A stretch of 64,000 nt of DNA, from contig VCCP01000002.1 in assembly GCA_005765155.1 (NCBI GenBank), positions 4,898,001-4,962,000 on the forward strand. The letters run 5' to 3'. A program made the position numbers and the translations under genes. This DNA comes from Zelopaecilomyces penicillatus. Its lineage: Eukaryota > Ascomycota > Sordariomycetes > Hypocreales > Pseudodiploosporaceae. Position 1 is the first letter of the stretch; the number at the start of each line of letters is the position of its first letter. Positions 35,639 through 47,940 of this stretch are shown in pieces. The notes under the pieces were generated by a model that was given only the letters and a program-made list of their open reading frames with translations, searched no databases and had not been told where the DNA came from.

Positions 35639-37698
35639 AGTGGTCAAACTTGGGGATTTCCATACTTGTTTCGGCCCGGAGTCGTTGCATGTGGACCAGG
35701 GAAAAAGCGACGCAGCAAGCGGCTCCTCGGAGAGCGACAAGGTGGGCCCTGTGGCTTGTCGATGCATGCCCATCGTTTCTGTAGATTCACCGAGCCACGG
35801 CCCGGTTATGTCGAACCGGGGGGGAGGGAGGCCTTTTTACTTTGAGGCAGTCTTATAGCATTAACTATTGCTTTATGGTGAGCAATACAATTTTGCATGT
35901 GCTGACGTGTATATGGAGAAACTAAAGGCGAGCGAGATGCACCTGAGACGGCTGGTTTCTTCTTGGCTTCTGCTCGAGCATCATAAACTCGTACGAGTTG
36001 GGCGAACGGCCTCAAACGCACGTACGGCTTTTTTGGTGTTTATTCCGCGCCGAAGCCGTGATTTCAGATGGTAGCGGTCGTGTGTGTGTAACCCATCTGT
36101 AACCAATCTCTAGCCAAATGACTAGGGGAAGCCGATGATGCAGCATGGTAACATCCGCTCACGTTGACAAGGGATTCAGCGCGTGGGCAACAGTAAAAGC
36201 CCCGCGGCCCTTGTACAATATTGTAGTCAGGTATAAATGGTAAGTGTTGCCTCTACTGTACGCACTGAGTTGATAGTACAAGTTGTAGCCCGTGCAAGTA
36301 TTACTGTAGGTTCTGCACAATGCCTAGGCCATGGAAATGAGACGATGGGGTTTCAATATTCGATGATGACAGATCTGGGTGGATACAGCAGCCTCTCGGC
36401 CAAACACCTCTCTTAACCGAGGGTTGCCGGGGGCATGTTTGCCTACTATCGAATTTTCCTCATGGCCCGAGGACGTTCTCCATCTTGGCCTACGGGGACC
36501 AACAACCGTTTTGGCCCTTTTGGCGATGCTTAGGATCAGTTGAATGGATGGATGGATCGCTGCAAATGGCCGAGAAGACGCCCGTTGGTCCCGGGCCGTG
36601 GGTGTTGTTCGCCGTGGTGCTGCCGCAGCCTCCTCCGAGCAGAAGGGCATGCAATAGTCCCGCCCCGAAACGGAGGGAGGAGGGGCAAAGACCAGCACAC
36701 CACGTACCAGCACTCTGGTACGGCGGATGGATGATGGACTAGGGAATACGAAATGGCTTCTTCATCGAGACCCTAGAATAGATTGCTTGCGTCGCATGCA
36801 GACGGGAGGCTTCAGGGTTGCCAGCAGAAGCAAATGGTATTTGGCCGCCGCCACCACCATTAGCAAACACCAAACCCACCTTCTCACCAATTTAGCTGCA
36901 ACATGCATCATCGTTCTTCAGCCTCATGGTCACCGGGTCTACTGTTAGCCTTGTAGTCCTGTAGATAGTTCTGGGACGGATATTCTACACCTAGGTAGGA
37001 GCAGTAACAACGTTTTTAGGAATCATGAGGGGAAAACCAACCCACTCTAGTTCTTTCTTTGCTTTCTGCCCCGGAGCATTTCCCTTACAAGCAAAAGTCG
37101 CCGCCCACCCTTGAGTCAGTTGGTCAACTCATAGCTGGTGATATTGGGAGTGCTTGGATGCTCGAATGCTGAATTGCTGATGCTTGACCCTCCAGAAGGC
37201 GCCAGAGAAGCTGTTGGAGATGCCCCGATTGGATGCCAAGCCGCCCCTAGCTCGGTCAATTACAAGCGAATGCATGGCGCTGGGGGTCTTCCCATGCGTG
37301 ACGGGACCCATGCATGGGGTCAGGATAAATGGATGGATGGGTCATGGACTGGTGGATGCGATACCCACTGATGAGCCATCTGCCAGCTTGCAATTTGGAT
37401 TGTTTGGCGAGGCAGGGAATAGCGCCATTTGAGTATGACCGAAAATTGGCCCATTGGGGATTCAGCGCCGTATGCATATATGTAGTACAGTAGAGTAGGT
37501 ATGTATCTACGTGTTGATGCGTGTCGTAGCAGATGCGTGTAGATGTGGGTATGCATGTATGGGAACGGTGAGCGGTGCATGGTGAACAGCAAAGGGAACA
37601 TGGGGATTGGCTGGGGCGATGAGGTGAGCACTCAGATGGTCACTGCTCTGTTCCAGTCAGCTTGCCGTAACGTGGGGGAGTACAACAGCAGCACTCCA

Positions 37699-38610
37699 TC
37701 AAATTACAAGTACAAGTAAAGATACCTTGGGCAGACACGCCATGGCAACCATATATGCAAGTATATTCGGTCTGACTTGCTGTATCCTCTTTCCCGTCTC
37801 CCCCGGAGTGGAGTGGGATGTGGGATGGATGTGCAAAAGGAGACAATGCACTCGGAGTTCCGTGGGGAATTGAAACATGAGGACATGTGAGCAATTGATG
37901 ATGAGATGGTAAGCGATGGGGTAAGAACGGAGAAGACGAAATGCATCATGGCAAGTGAATAGTGAATACAGTGCTGTACAGTTGGAACAAAGGCCAAGGT
38001 TTATTCCGACGCCTCCAGCGCCGCCACAGACGTATGCTCGCCCAAGCGTATTGCATGTCTGTCTCTTGCTCTCCATTGTCGCCTCCGACTTCTTCATGCC
38101 TTCTTCTGCTGCTTCTTTTCCGCTACAAGTGTGCGGGCTGCTATTGGCGGCTTGATGCGCGGCATCGGCTAAACCGCTTGGCCCAGTCTCACGCACTTCA
38201 CACCACACACACCCACATAACTCATCACACACCACACCAACGTTTGAACCAGTCCAGTCCAGCCCAGTCCATTCGCAATGCCAATCCCTCCAATCCCACG
38301 AATGTCGCCAGCAGCATTGTGGAAAGTACCAACACATGTAACTATCACATAGTTGGTGTAGATGCCGGACAGATTCACCCTCGGATCTGCAGTAGCACTT
38401 GGCAACGTGCAGTTGTATCGTCGTATGCCATTTGGGTGCTGGTTGGTACCTAGGTACTAAATGTATTTTACACCTATAGTTTAGGTACGCACCACCTGTT
38501 TGACCGGAGATCACACCTAGACCCGACCTAGCAGTGACAGCGCCTCGTGGCAAAACAAAGCAAAGCAAATGAAGCCAGACAGACAGACGCAGCACAGACA
38601 TGAGGTTCAT
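37699..38610 (-). other. orphan 303-codon open frame, Cys/Trp-rich
   Basis: From ATG 38610 to TGA 37699 the minus strand is open for 303 codons, and the frame stays open further upstream to 38673. The start MNLMSVLRLSVWLHLLCFVL is hydrophobic and signal-peptide-like. The rest has many Cys and Trp residues and no recognisable domain. Codon use shows no preference for C or G at third positions, unlike the real genes in this window, and a plus-strand frame (37962-38453) is open over the same bases. It may be a young or spurious gene, so it is listed as an open frame, not a confirmed CDS. Confidence 0.2.
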
Positions 38611-38770
38611 AAGGCCATGTTCACTGTGGTAACGAATGAGTGTTTTAGCTTTGTTGCCGCTCGCCCTTGGCACCTGTCATTGCCCATTTTTCTTGTTGGC
38701 AAATCAAGCTTTCCCTCTGCTTTTGCACTGCGTACCGCCTACACACAGCCAAGAACTCACTATATTACCT

Positions 38771-38801
38771 TACCTACCTACCTACCTACCTACCTACCTA
38801 C
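38771..38801. repeat. (TACC)n microsatellite
   Basis: About eight TACC units. The complementary TAGG repeat occurs at 32791-32808. Confidence 0.9.
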
Positions 38802-40248
38802 ACACAACTCACATTGCACAGAAACGTCTCGATACGCCACGGCCAATGCCAACGCCAACAACAATGCCAATGGAAAGAAAAGCCAGAGGCCGAGGGAAGA
38901 ATAGGTAACCAATCCCCAGAGTCAAATCGGGGCTTTGCTTCAGGCGCCGTCGCCAGCCCACAGCCAACAACCGGCCCTTCTCGGCGCTTCTCATTGCCCC
39001 CGAAGCGTCCATTTGGAAGGGGGTGGGGATTTCGCTCCTCTGCACTAACTAATTAATAACCCATTCTCCGTCGGCCCTACCTCGTAGCACCAGAAGCAGC
39101 CCCGGACCCGCAATCCCCACGCGGGCTTCCCCAGATGCGCATTCGTCTTTGTTTGCGTGTCGTCTTGCTCTCTGCGTCGAGTATCTGCGTGGCCCAATAT
39201 CGCAGGACCTTGTAGAGCATCCTCATACTGGACATGGAATCTTGTAGGTGCTCAATATACAACTAGGTAGTTGTGTACAGGTAGTGGAGCACAAGTACAG
39301 GTACTGAGGCTGCCTCACCATAGCCCCCTGTCTTTCATGTTCCTGCTGCCCCCCGTCTGTCGCGTGCGCCGTGCCGCGATGTCCCCCAGCGATTCTCCCA
39401 ATGAAGCCCCCCAGCGAACCCGCATCAGTCAGTCAGTCACCTTGCGCCGGGCAGCCCAGGCCAGGACTCGCCGTGTGCAGTAAATTAGCTGCTGGAAACA
39501 CTCTGCACATGTACCGGTACCCTGTCCAGAACGAAGGTAGTGAGACACGACAGACCTGCATGGCCCAATGCAACGACTGCTGCTAGCTGGACGGGCTCTG
39601 GTCCGTGCTGGGCTACGTACCTTTTGCTCCGTAGTGTAGGGCGCGTTCCAGTGTGCCCAGCGTCCAATGTACTGTAATTCTCCTCAGGGCGTTTCTGGCA
39701 AACGCTACTCACTGGGCTCGCTCACTGTTGGGGCTAGCAAAAACCACTGGCGCCAGGGTTGGCTTCGGCACCCCCCCAAGCCCTGCTGCTGTTGGCTGCA
39801 CCTTAACTGTGCATGGCCTACGCCGTAGCACCCTTGGTGGTTCCCCAGCATGGCCCGGAGTGATTACAGTACAGGTACCCACGTACCTTATGTAGCCTCC
39901 AACTCAATGGGGGGTGGGGTGGGGTGCGTGGTGGGTGATTAAGTTAGCAAGTCACTGACTGACCATCCGTCAATGGCCCCTGCCTCCTTGGACGAGCTCC
40001 CGTCAGCATGTCGCGACGTGAATAAAAAGGTTCGTCCATCCCTCCCCCTTCATTCCCCTCGTGTCTCGTCTTGACTCGTCGATCTGTGTCTCACGAGCTC
40101 GCGCCATTTTCTTCTTCTGGGTTGATTCCCTCCGAATTGATTTCTCAACCTTCCCTCCCATCACCAACACCCAGCAACAAGATATCACAGGAGGATCGCG
40201 AAGCTTCAGCAACCGGTTGCAGCAACAGCACCACAACCCGCCATCACC

Positions 40249-42088
40249 ATGGCCGACTCTCTCGAGCAAAAGGGCACGGAGCAGCGCAAGGAATCTGTCG
40301 CCATCCACACCACCCGCGATGTTGAGCACATCGAGGCCCCCATCACCTGGAAGGCCTACCTGCTCTGCGCCTTCGCCTCGTTCGGTGGTATCTTCTTCGG
40401 TTACGACTCTGGTTACATCAACGGTGTCAATGGCTCGCCCGTCTTCTACAAGGCCGTCGAGGGCTTTGCTGCCACCAAGTTGAGCGAGAGCAACACCTCC
40501 CTCATCACTTCTATTCTTTCTTGTGGTACCTTCTTCGGTGCCATCGCTGCTGGTGATCTTGCCGACATGATCGGCCGAAAGTGGACCGTCATTCTCGGCT
40601 GTGTCATCTACATGCTTGGTGTTGTTGTTCAGATGATCACCTCCCCCTCGCACGCTCTTGGCCCCATCGTCGCTGGTCGTCTCATCGCCGGTATCGGTGT
40701 AGGTTTCGAGTCCGCCGTCGTCATCCTGTACATGTCCGAGATTGTGAGTTTCTTCTACGCCTGGCTTGCATTACAGCACCCCTTTTGCAATTGCAGAGTA
40801 CTGATTTTGATTGTCCTTTGTAGTGCCCCCGCAAGGTTCGAGGTGCTCTCGTCGCCGGTTACCAATTCTGCATCACCATCGGTCTCATGCTGGCGTCCAT
40901 CATCGTCTACGTGACCAAGGATATTGATTCCACTGCCTCTTACCGAATTCCCATCGCCATCCAGTTCCCCTGGGCTGTGATTCTCGGCGGTGGTCTGCTT
41001 TTCCTTCCTGACTCCCCTCGCTACTTCGTCAAGAAGGGCCAAATTCAGAACGCTATCAACTCTCTGTCTCGTGTCCGAGGACAGCCCGAGGATTCCGAGT
41101 ATGTCCAGAACGAATTGGCCGAGATTATCGCCAACGAAGAATACGAGCGTGCTCTTATCCCCTCCACCACCTGGTTCGGCAGCTGGGCCAACTGCTTCAA
41201 GGGTAGTCTCTGGAAGTCCAAGTCCAACTTGCGTCGTACTATTCTCGGTACATCTCTGCAGATGATGCAGCAATGGTAAGCATCAAGCGCTCTTTGCGCT
41301 TCAAAAACTTCAAGTGGATAACACTATACTAACGCTTTCTGCTCAGGACTGGTGTCAACTTCATCTTCTACTACTCGACCCCCTTCCTCCAGTCTACTGG
41401 TGCCATTGACAACGCTTTCCTTATCTCTTTGATTTTCACTCTCGTCAATGTCTGCTCTACTCCTCTCTCCTTCTGGACTGTTGAGCGATTCGGACGTCGT
41501 ACCATTCTCATTTGGGGTGCAACTGGTATGCTTATCTGCCAGTTCCTTGTCGCCATCATCGGTGTTACCGTTGGCTTCAACAAGACCCATGTCGATCCCG
41601 AGGACCCCACCAAGAAGGTTGCCGACAACATCTCTGCTGTCAACGCCCAGATCGCTTTCATTGCCATCTTCATCTTCTGGTTCGCCTCCACCTGGGGTCC
41701 CGGTGCCTGGATCGTTATTGGTGAGATCTTCCCTCTCCCCATCCGATCTCGTGGTGTTGGTCTCTCTACTGCCTCCAACTGGCTGTGGAACACCATCATC
41801 TCCGTCATCACCCCCTACATGGTCGGCGAGGATCGTGGCAACATGAAGTCATCCGTTTTCTTTGTCTGGGGTGTTCTTTGCACATGTGCTCTGATCTACG
41901 CCTACTTCCTGGTTCCCGAGACCAAGGGTCTCTCCCTGGAGCAAGTTGACAAGATGATGGAGGAGGTTTCTCCCCGCCAGTCTTCCAAATGGAAGCCCAC
42001 CTCCACTTTCGCTAGCCAGGTCACCGCTACTGGCTACTTGGAGAAGAACACTGTTGAGGACCCCGAGCGTCGCGGATCTGTCCTATAA
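40249..42088 (+). CDS. MFS hexose (high-affinity glucose) transporter
   Basis: Three exons, 40249-40743, 40824-41275 and 41347-42088, give 562 aa with 12 membrane helices of the sugar-porter family (proton symport of hexoses at the plasma membrane). Seen motifs: GYDSGYINGV in helix 1, the DMIGRKW loop (R/K-rich D-x-GR-R/K type), PDSPRYFVKKG after helix 6, ERFGRR in the second half, and PETKGLSLEQVDKMM at the end, which are the classic fungal hexose-transporter marks. Introns are 80 and 71 bases. The start is preceded by a good ATCACC context and a pyrimidine-rich leader. It resembles high-affinity glucose transporters most; the sugar is not proven. It is tail-to-tail with the PTH11-like gene and has an unusually long gene-free upstream region. 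Confidence 0.93.
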
Positions 42089-42540
42089 ATCAGGGCCGGT
42101 TCCCCTCGAGATGAGTTGGAAGGTTGGAAGAAGAATGATCATACCCCCGTTGAAGGCAATTTAGTTAGATATCGTGAGATGTCTTTTGTGACAAATTAGT
42201 ATAATGCTGGAGAAGAGTGGATTAGGTGTAAATTAACTATGCAAATATAATGTTTTGCAATTACGCTCTGCAAGTGTGTGTGCTACTGTGATGCTTATTA
42301 CATACTCATTGCTTGTTGACCTAATCATGTTTAGAGACATCTGTAGTGTACCTAATCAACCGGCCAAGTAACACTCACTCAAATCTACCTGCAAGTAAGT
42401 TTCGTGTCCCAGTCAGGTATTGAATAGACACAGACTCGATTTTGAGACTTAAGAACCCAAGTGCTATAACTTGGTATTAGAACTTTATACAGATACTCGC
42501 ATGATAGGTACAGAAATCATAATTCATAAGACATCGTCAC
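42089..42540. other. convergent 3' flanks of transporter and PTH11-like gene
   Basis: No gene is seen. AT-rich parts around 42160-42260 and 42470-42530 probably hold the polyadenylation signals of the two converging genes. Confidence 0.5.
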
Positions 42541-44443
42541 TCAATATCCCATTGCTGACGGCGTGTTCTGCCTCGGCGTGCCAGCACCACCGATCCCTCC
42601 TCCTCTAAAGTCAGGTCGCTGCGAGCCCAAGATATCCTCTGTACTCTCATCAGATCCCTCAACAATTCCATGAATATCGGACCGCTTGTTCACCGCGGTA
42701 CTCGATCCCAGCGGCCGCATACCACTCCTACTAGCCTTCCACGACTGTAGCGGGTGAGGAGGAGAAGAAGAAGAAAAAGACTCATTGTGAGCACCGCCAC
42801 CGCCGCCGCCGTTGTTGTTGCCGCGAACACGGCCGTCATCGTCGCCTCCACTTTTGCCGCTGCTCCTGCTGCCGGTGCCGTTGCGCGTCTTCTCGGAAAA
42901 GTACTTGATCAGGGGCGCGAGGGTGGGGACGCAGGCGATGATGATGCCAACTGCGTTTTCGACAATGGACCACTTGATGGCCCTGGCGGAGTCGAGGTAG
43001 TTTTCGAGGCTGCGGATGGTCTGGATGCGGATGACTTGGATAACGGTGACGAAGATGCCGAGGGCGAAGAGGCTGAGAAGGACGAGTTTCTTGCGTAGTT
43101 TCATGTTGAGCTTGAGAAGGATGGGGAAGGGGAGGACTAGACTGGAGGGTTAAATAGTAGAATGTTGTTAGCTGATATTGGTGCTTCTTTTATGTTCTGC
43201 AACGAATGTAGTGGAAATTGAAATCCAGAATTGAATAGGAGAGTAAGTAGGGGAGAATGGACTCACGTAACAACGTCAAAGACGATAGTCAGCGAAGAGA
43301 AGCTCAGATAGAAGGGCACAGCTTCAACACAATGCCCCTTGAGCACCGGGTTCCAGATCTTTTCAACCTAAAAGCCGTCTTATATTAACCAAACCATTCG
43401 AAAGTTGATAAATCCCATCTTCTCTTATTTTCTAAAAATGACTTCAAGATCGATACCGAGAGACGCAACAACGTAGGGAGATTAGACATACCGGAGTGCA
43501 CATGAAAAGGAAGACGCAAGTAAAAGCTATATGCGCCATTGTGACCACGCCAGCGACGGTAAGAGGCACGGCGCGGTAGAGACCTGGGACGAAACGGACG
43601 TATGAGAAGAGCAAGCTGGTTTTAAAGCCCCAGATGCCGATCACGTAGCTGTTGATGTTAGGAAGTGAGACCAAGAGAGGGAGAGGGGGTGTTCCTTGAC
43701 GACTTACAATGGAGCACCGATATATTGCATCTAATTGACCAAGGGGTAAACACCCTCGCAGTATTAGCTAGGTTTATCTTTTTCGCGCTCCAAAATGACT
43801 TGCGAAAAACAAAGGGGGTGGGGGATACACACAAGGCCAAAGTTGTAGAGGTTTTCATCCGGCATATCCTGTAGTCTGACAAGACCGAGGCCCCATTTCG
43901 TTTCTGTGAAGTCGATAATAACCCAGCTTGTCAATTCTGGCTCTTTTATTTTATTTTCATTCCCCTAGCGACCATGTTTTCATATGGGAGTAGGTTGGTA
44001 GAAATTGACAGAGGAGGAAGCTCAAGGCACTCTTTTCGTACTTACGGACGATTGTGGATACGGTATAGCCACAGATACCAATCTGCCCGAGATTCTGTCA
44101 GTTTTTTAAGGAACGGATGATATACATATTCGATTATGTGTTTTGTTTCCGGGTGCTGAAAATAGAGGTTTGCGTACCCATGACACGATGATAGTCCAAT
44201 CATCTGGTTTTGTTAGCATTTCGTTAAGTCAACCTGGGGGAGGGGAATCTAATGGGAGATATAAAGATGTGGGATTGTCATGGTAGCAGACATACCGGCT
44301 CCAACAGCCTTGACAATCAATGTCCTAACATAGAGCCGTAAAAGAAGCGCAATGAGCGCGAGTATCGTGACAGTCAGGGCGATGGCTGTAATGCGCGGGC
44401 CTTCGCTGGCGGTCCCCTCGAGTGTGTTGTACGTCCAGCCCAT
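42541..44443 (-). CDS. PTH11-like seven-helix membrane protein (fungal rhodopsin-type domain)
   Basis: Eight exons on the minus strand: 44443-44296, 44203-44178, 44082-44046, 43903-43833, 43730-43708, 43648-43492, 43367-43267 and 43141-42541; 387 aa. Three exons are tiny (26, 37 and 23 bases), and the correct reading appears only after splicing. The rebuilt protein has seven hydrophobic segments and family blocks DDWTIIVSW, KWGLG near helix 3, CxP at the end of helix 5, LPFPILLKLNMKLRKK between helices 5 and 6, and a helix-7 region with a following glycine/asparagine and serine-rich cytosolic tail of about 110 residues. The family contains Magnaporthe Pth11, which acts in surface sensing upstream of G proteins; this member has no CFEM domain. 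Ligand unknown. Confidence 0.87.
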
Positions 44444-45218
44444 GACGTGTATTCTCCTTCTCTGTCCTGTTCTTCAATGTCGTTTTTTTCGGCTTGCATT
44501 CACAATGAGCTTTCTCAAAGTGGTCGTCTTCGTCGTCCTATCAATTGATGGTTGACCTTGTCGAGCGGTTGCGGCATCGTGCGCGAGACGCGTGGGCAGA
44601 ACTGAGAGAATCTGCCCACCTAGATTTGACCAGATGATCGAGGCAGAAACTAATCGCAGATCGCTTTTTGTGGTGTAACAAGATGCAAGAAAGAGGGTAT
44701 ACCAGGGTATATCAAGCTTCCTTCCCCATGGAACAGACAGAAGAGCGAGTGGGTAGCCTTGGTGATATAATCAGCTTGAAAAGGAATTACGGAGTAAATG
44801 CCGGGATTTACAGTAGCATTGGAGAATCGGCAATGCTGCAGAAAAAAAACGCGATGGGGGATTACAAGATGTTATGGAAGCGAGGCACCACATCCGGGTG
44901 GTGAAGGTCAAAACGCAGCGCACGTACTTTCTGACATTAATGGGAGGGACCAACTTCCAACGGCGTTTGGAGCAGCCGCAAATCCCGTTGCGAAGACGAT
45001 TCATTTGAGTGGAACGGAAATGGAAGATGCAACCCCCCCAAAAAAGAAAAGAATACGACTTCGGCTATCGGGGAACACGCCCGAGTTATGGAAGATGCTG
45101 GTTATTGCAAAAGATTTGATACGGCTAACTTTTGGATGATCTGAGGCCCTCCAGCACTGACCTCGACCAGGCTATTCCATTACTTAACAAGGTGTCAGTG
45201 CAATAGGAAGGATGAGCA

Positions 45219-45241
45219 GGGGGGGGGGGGGGGGGGGGGGG
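45219..45241. repeat. poly-G tract, 23 bases
   Basis: An uninterrupted run of 23 G. Its length may be unreliable. A second similar run lies at 11946-11966. Confidence 0.9.
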
Positions 45242-47696
45242 AAGTAGGGTGAAAACGCTAGGTGTGAGAGGAAAGAGAAGACCGTGATGAGATGGGATCT
45301 CTAACACCAAGCGTGACAAATATTACATGTTGTGTTTAGATGGGTAGGTCTGCGCGACAAAACTAGAAACATCAAACGGTCAACGGGTCAAAATGGTTTA
45401 GGTTAGTAGGTGAAAGGAGGCGGTGGGCTGAAGCTAACTTGGGAGAAAAGCCGAGGTGTGTGTGTGAATCGAAACGGAGATAAACATGGGTTGGTTGATT
45501 ACCTTCATCTGCTGGGACAGAATGGGTCGCAAACGTGGTATGTAATGGGGCTTCCGTTGCTCCATGTGGGTATTATGAGGTGTGGGCTGCTTTCTGGGAT
45601 AGAAAAGGAGGGAGATCGGACGTTGGCCGTTTTGGGAGAGGGGGGGGAGTGTTGATCAATTTCCCGATTAGAGAGGCCATGTGGGTGGGTTGCTTGGAGG
45701 AAAGAAAAGCTTCTCCTCGGCTTGAGCAAGCGAATGGATGGATGTGCAGAAAAAGGTGTTGCTTGCAGGTGGAGGTGAGATCTAGATGGACGGGTGATTG
45801 TGCACGACGCTGGTTTTGTTGTCGGTGATGTTGATGGTAGTTGAGGTATTCTGTAACAGGTAGCTGACTTCTTTTTTACACCGTAGGAAGACATCAAGAT
45901 GTTAGAGCAACGGGATCACCAAAAAGCGACACTCTAGAGACAAAAGATACCGGTTGATCAGTCCGCTGATCACTGACTGTATAAAAGGGGGGGAACAACC
46001 ATCAATGCTACTAATTGCTTAGCATGAGACCGGACCGCCGATCCGAAGCTACCTACTTCGGGCATCGCGACTGTCGGCAATGCCAACGGGTGCGTTAACG
46101 GGAACGGAACGCCACTTTGCCGGGAGGCTTGGCCGAAATCTGTAGAAATCCCGTTCCTGGTGAGGTGAGAAGTGTGCGGAAAGTTTTGTATTACAGATGG
46201 TAAGGGAACTTGGGATGCATCTTCATGAGGGTTGAAGTAGGGGGGATTGTTTTTATGTCACATGAGAAGTGTAGAAGAATTTGAGGGTGTAGATAAATAT
46301 CAATGTGTCAAGGAAAAGGGGGAGGAACGTCGGAGTTACTAAAACTGATCGACAACAGCATACAGTATAAAGTAGGTAAGAAGAAGCGCATCTGAAGGAG
46401 TGGCAAGAATGGGTACTGTATGTGTGAAGGGCTTTGAAAGGTGTTCTGTGGGAAACAGGATATTGTATTTGGACAGGCATAGAATTGTATGAACCCTTGT
46501 GATGTCTTTGCAGTTTGGAAGTTGGATTCCAATAGCTAGAGCAATATCATTCAAGCTATGATTGCTGAGTATGGCATAATGTGTAGCGCCCGCTGTGAAC
46601 ATGTGAATGCCGTTCGTTGATGTGCGTGTCAACACATATTTGGAATGGATACTAATAACCTAGTTGAATGCACTGTTGCCACAGACTCTTCTTCACCTAC
46701 GAATTGGGATTATTGCGCTTGCAAACAACGTTGACAAATACCTTTGAGGTGCCTTGTCTATAAGTGGACCGGCGACGGGGGTAAATGTTAACAAAACCTA
46801 CATAGTAAGTCCCAACCCCCATACTGTAAGCAATGCTTGCTTCTCATTTAGCCTTCATGTACTGGAAATGACCGTCAAAGGTATTCCAAGTCTGGTGCAT
46901 TTAAATCCTGGTAGGTAGGCATTATATGCGTGTTGGTTGTTTGTAGGGGGTTACATGTTGATGAGTAGTGGGCTGTGCTGCGAGAAACTAATGCAATTTG
47001 TCTGTTGGGTTTCCCTTGTCCGACGGCATAGAAAAAAGAATCAATGTGCTGTTTGTCAAAGAGAGAAACTTGAGACGAGGTGATGATTAGCGGTGGTAGG
47101 ATCTAGTCTAGATGTTGTCATGCGGCTCTCCGTATTGAGAGGTTCAAAATTAGATAGATGTGGTTGGCCACCACTCGCCTCGTTCTCTTTCAGCTCTATT
47201 CAGCGTGGCTTGCTTCAATTAATGCATGACAACTTCCATAGATAAAAAACAACATACCAGCTCAATGGCAATGCCAATTGCAAAATCTTCAACGCCATTG
47301 ACGATGGCCGCCCCCAAACACGCCTGACGTCGCTCTCGCGGAAATAAACACATCATTATAACCGCGCCAATGCCCCTCAAACATCGCTTTCATCTCATCC
47401 ACTGGTATGGCTGCCCTGTTCAAAGTCCCACAATCTGCAGGAATGAATTAGATGGGGGTTGACCTTAGACCTGGCTGCGGCGATTCACAGACCCTGGTTG
47501 TTTTAGCACCTATCGGGAGAGCTAAGGCGTTCGTCGGGTCCGGCGGCACAGCTCAAGCTTAATATGTCATAGCAGGTCGTACGCATAGTGGAATGAGGGA
47601 GCACATTCAATCTGGGGAGATATCCTAAATTGCACTTACTTTGACTGGATTTTAATTATGCACCTCGTATGCAAGGCTAGAGAACATCTTGTACTA

Positions 47697-47710
47697 TTAC
47701 TACGTAGTAA
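47697..47710. promoter_or_regulatory. TTACTACGTAGTAA palindrome upstream of FAD oxidase
   Basis: A perfect 14-base palindrome about 210 bases before the oxidase start. The same core TACTA-NN-TAGTA occurs at 19263-19274 and 35028-35039. It looks like a binding dyad for a dimeric regulator; this is an inference. Confidence 0.35.
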
Positions 47711-47898
47711 ACGCTGGGGGCGGCTGGTTTGACGCGACCTTTTCTTAAAAAAGAACAATGCGCGCAAGACGTCGAATTACACGCAGCATTCCAATCCACC
47801 ACCTCTCGACTTTCTTCTCCCTTCCAATTCTTCCTCCCACAGGCTGGTTGAGATTTTTTACAAGATTAGAAACTCTTTTTTCATTCTGCTGCTAGACC

Positions 47899-47940
47899 AT
47901 GGTAGTCAAGTAAATGCAAACATGCCCTACCCTCGTCTAG
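47899..47940 (+). promoter_or_regulatory. two uORFs before the FAD-oxidase start
   Basis: ATG at 47899 opens a four-codon uORF ending at TAA 47911-47913. A second ATG at 47914 opens MQTCPTLV, ending at TAG 47938-47940, and overlaps the main ATG at 47922 in another frame. Both are expected to reduce initiation at the main start if they lie in the transcript. The transcription start is not visible. Confidence 0.5.

Larger units (their letters stand above)
30498..40248. other. 9.7-kb gene-free stretch upstream of glucose transporter
   Basis: No confident gene. It contains a strong hairpin (31010-31045), a small hydrophobic frame (31951-32085, -), several simple repeats (AG, TAGG, TACC, poly-C), a TACTA-CG-TAGTA dyad (35028-35039), a GTACCTAGGTAC palindrome (38446-38457) and one long Cys/Trp-rich frame (37699-38610, -). 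The last 230 bases are pyrimidine-rich and look like the transporter leader. The whole may be a long regulatory or decayed region. Confidence 0.5.
44444..47921. other. divergent intergenic region, 3.5 kb
   Basis: It lies between the starts of the PTH11-like (-) and FAD-oxidase (+) genes and so holds both promoters. No coding frame is supported. It contains a 23-base G run (45219-45241), a 14-base perfect palindrome (47697-47710) and, next to the oxidase, two uORFs. Confidence 0.5.

Noticed and set aside
37962..38453. 163-codon plus-strand frame opposite the Cys/Trp-rich frame
   Set aside because: His/Thr runs come from CACA-type simple sequence; no sign of coding. The minus-strand frame is the better candidate and is itself doubtful.
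38771..38801. Telomere-like repeat
   Set aside because: The unit is TACC, not the TTAGGG/CCCTAA of filamentous fungi; a plain microsatellite.
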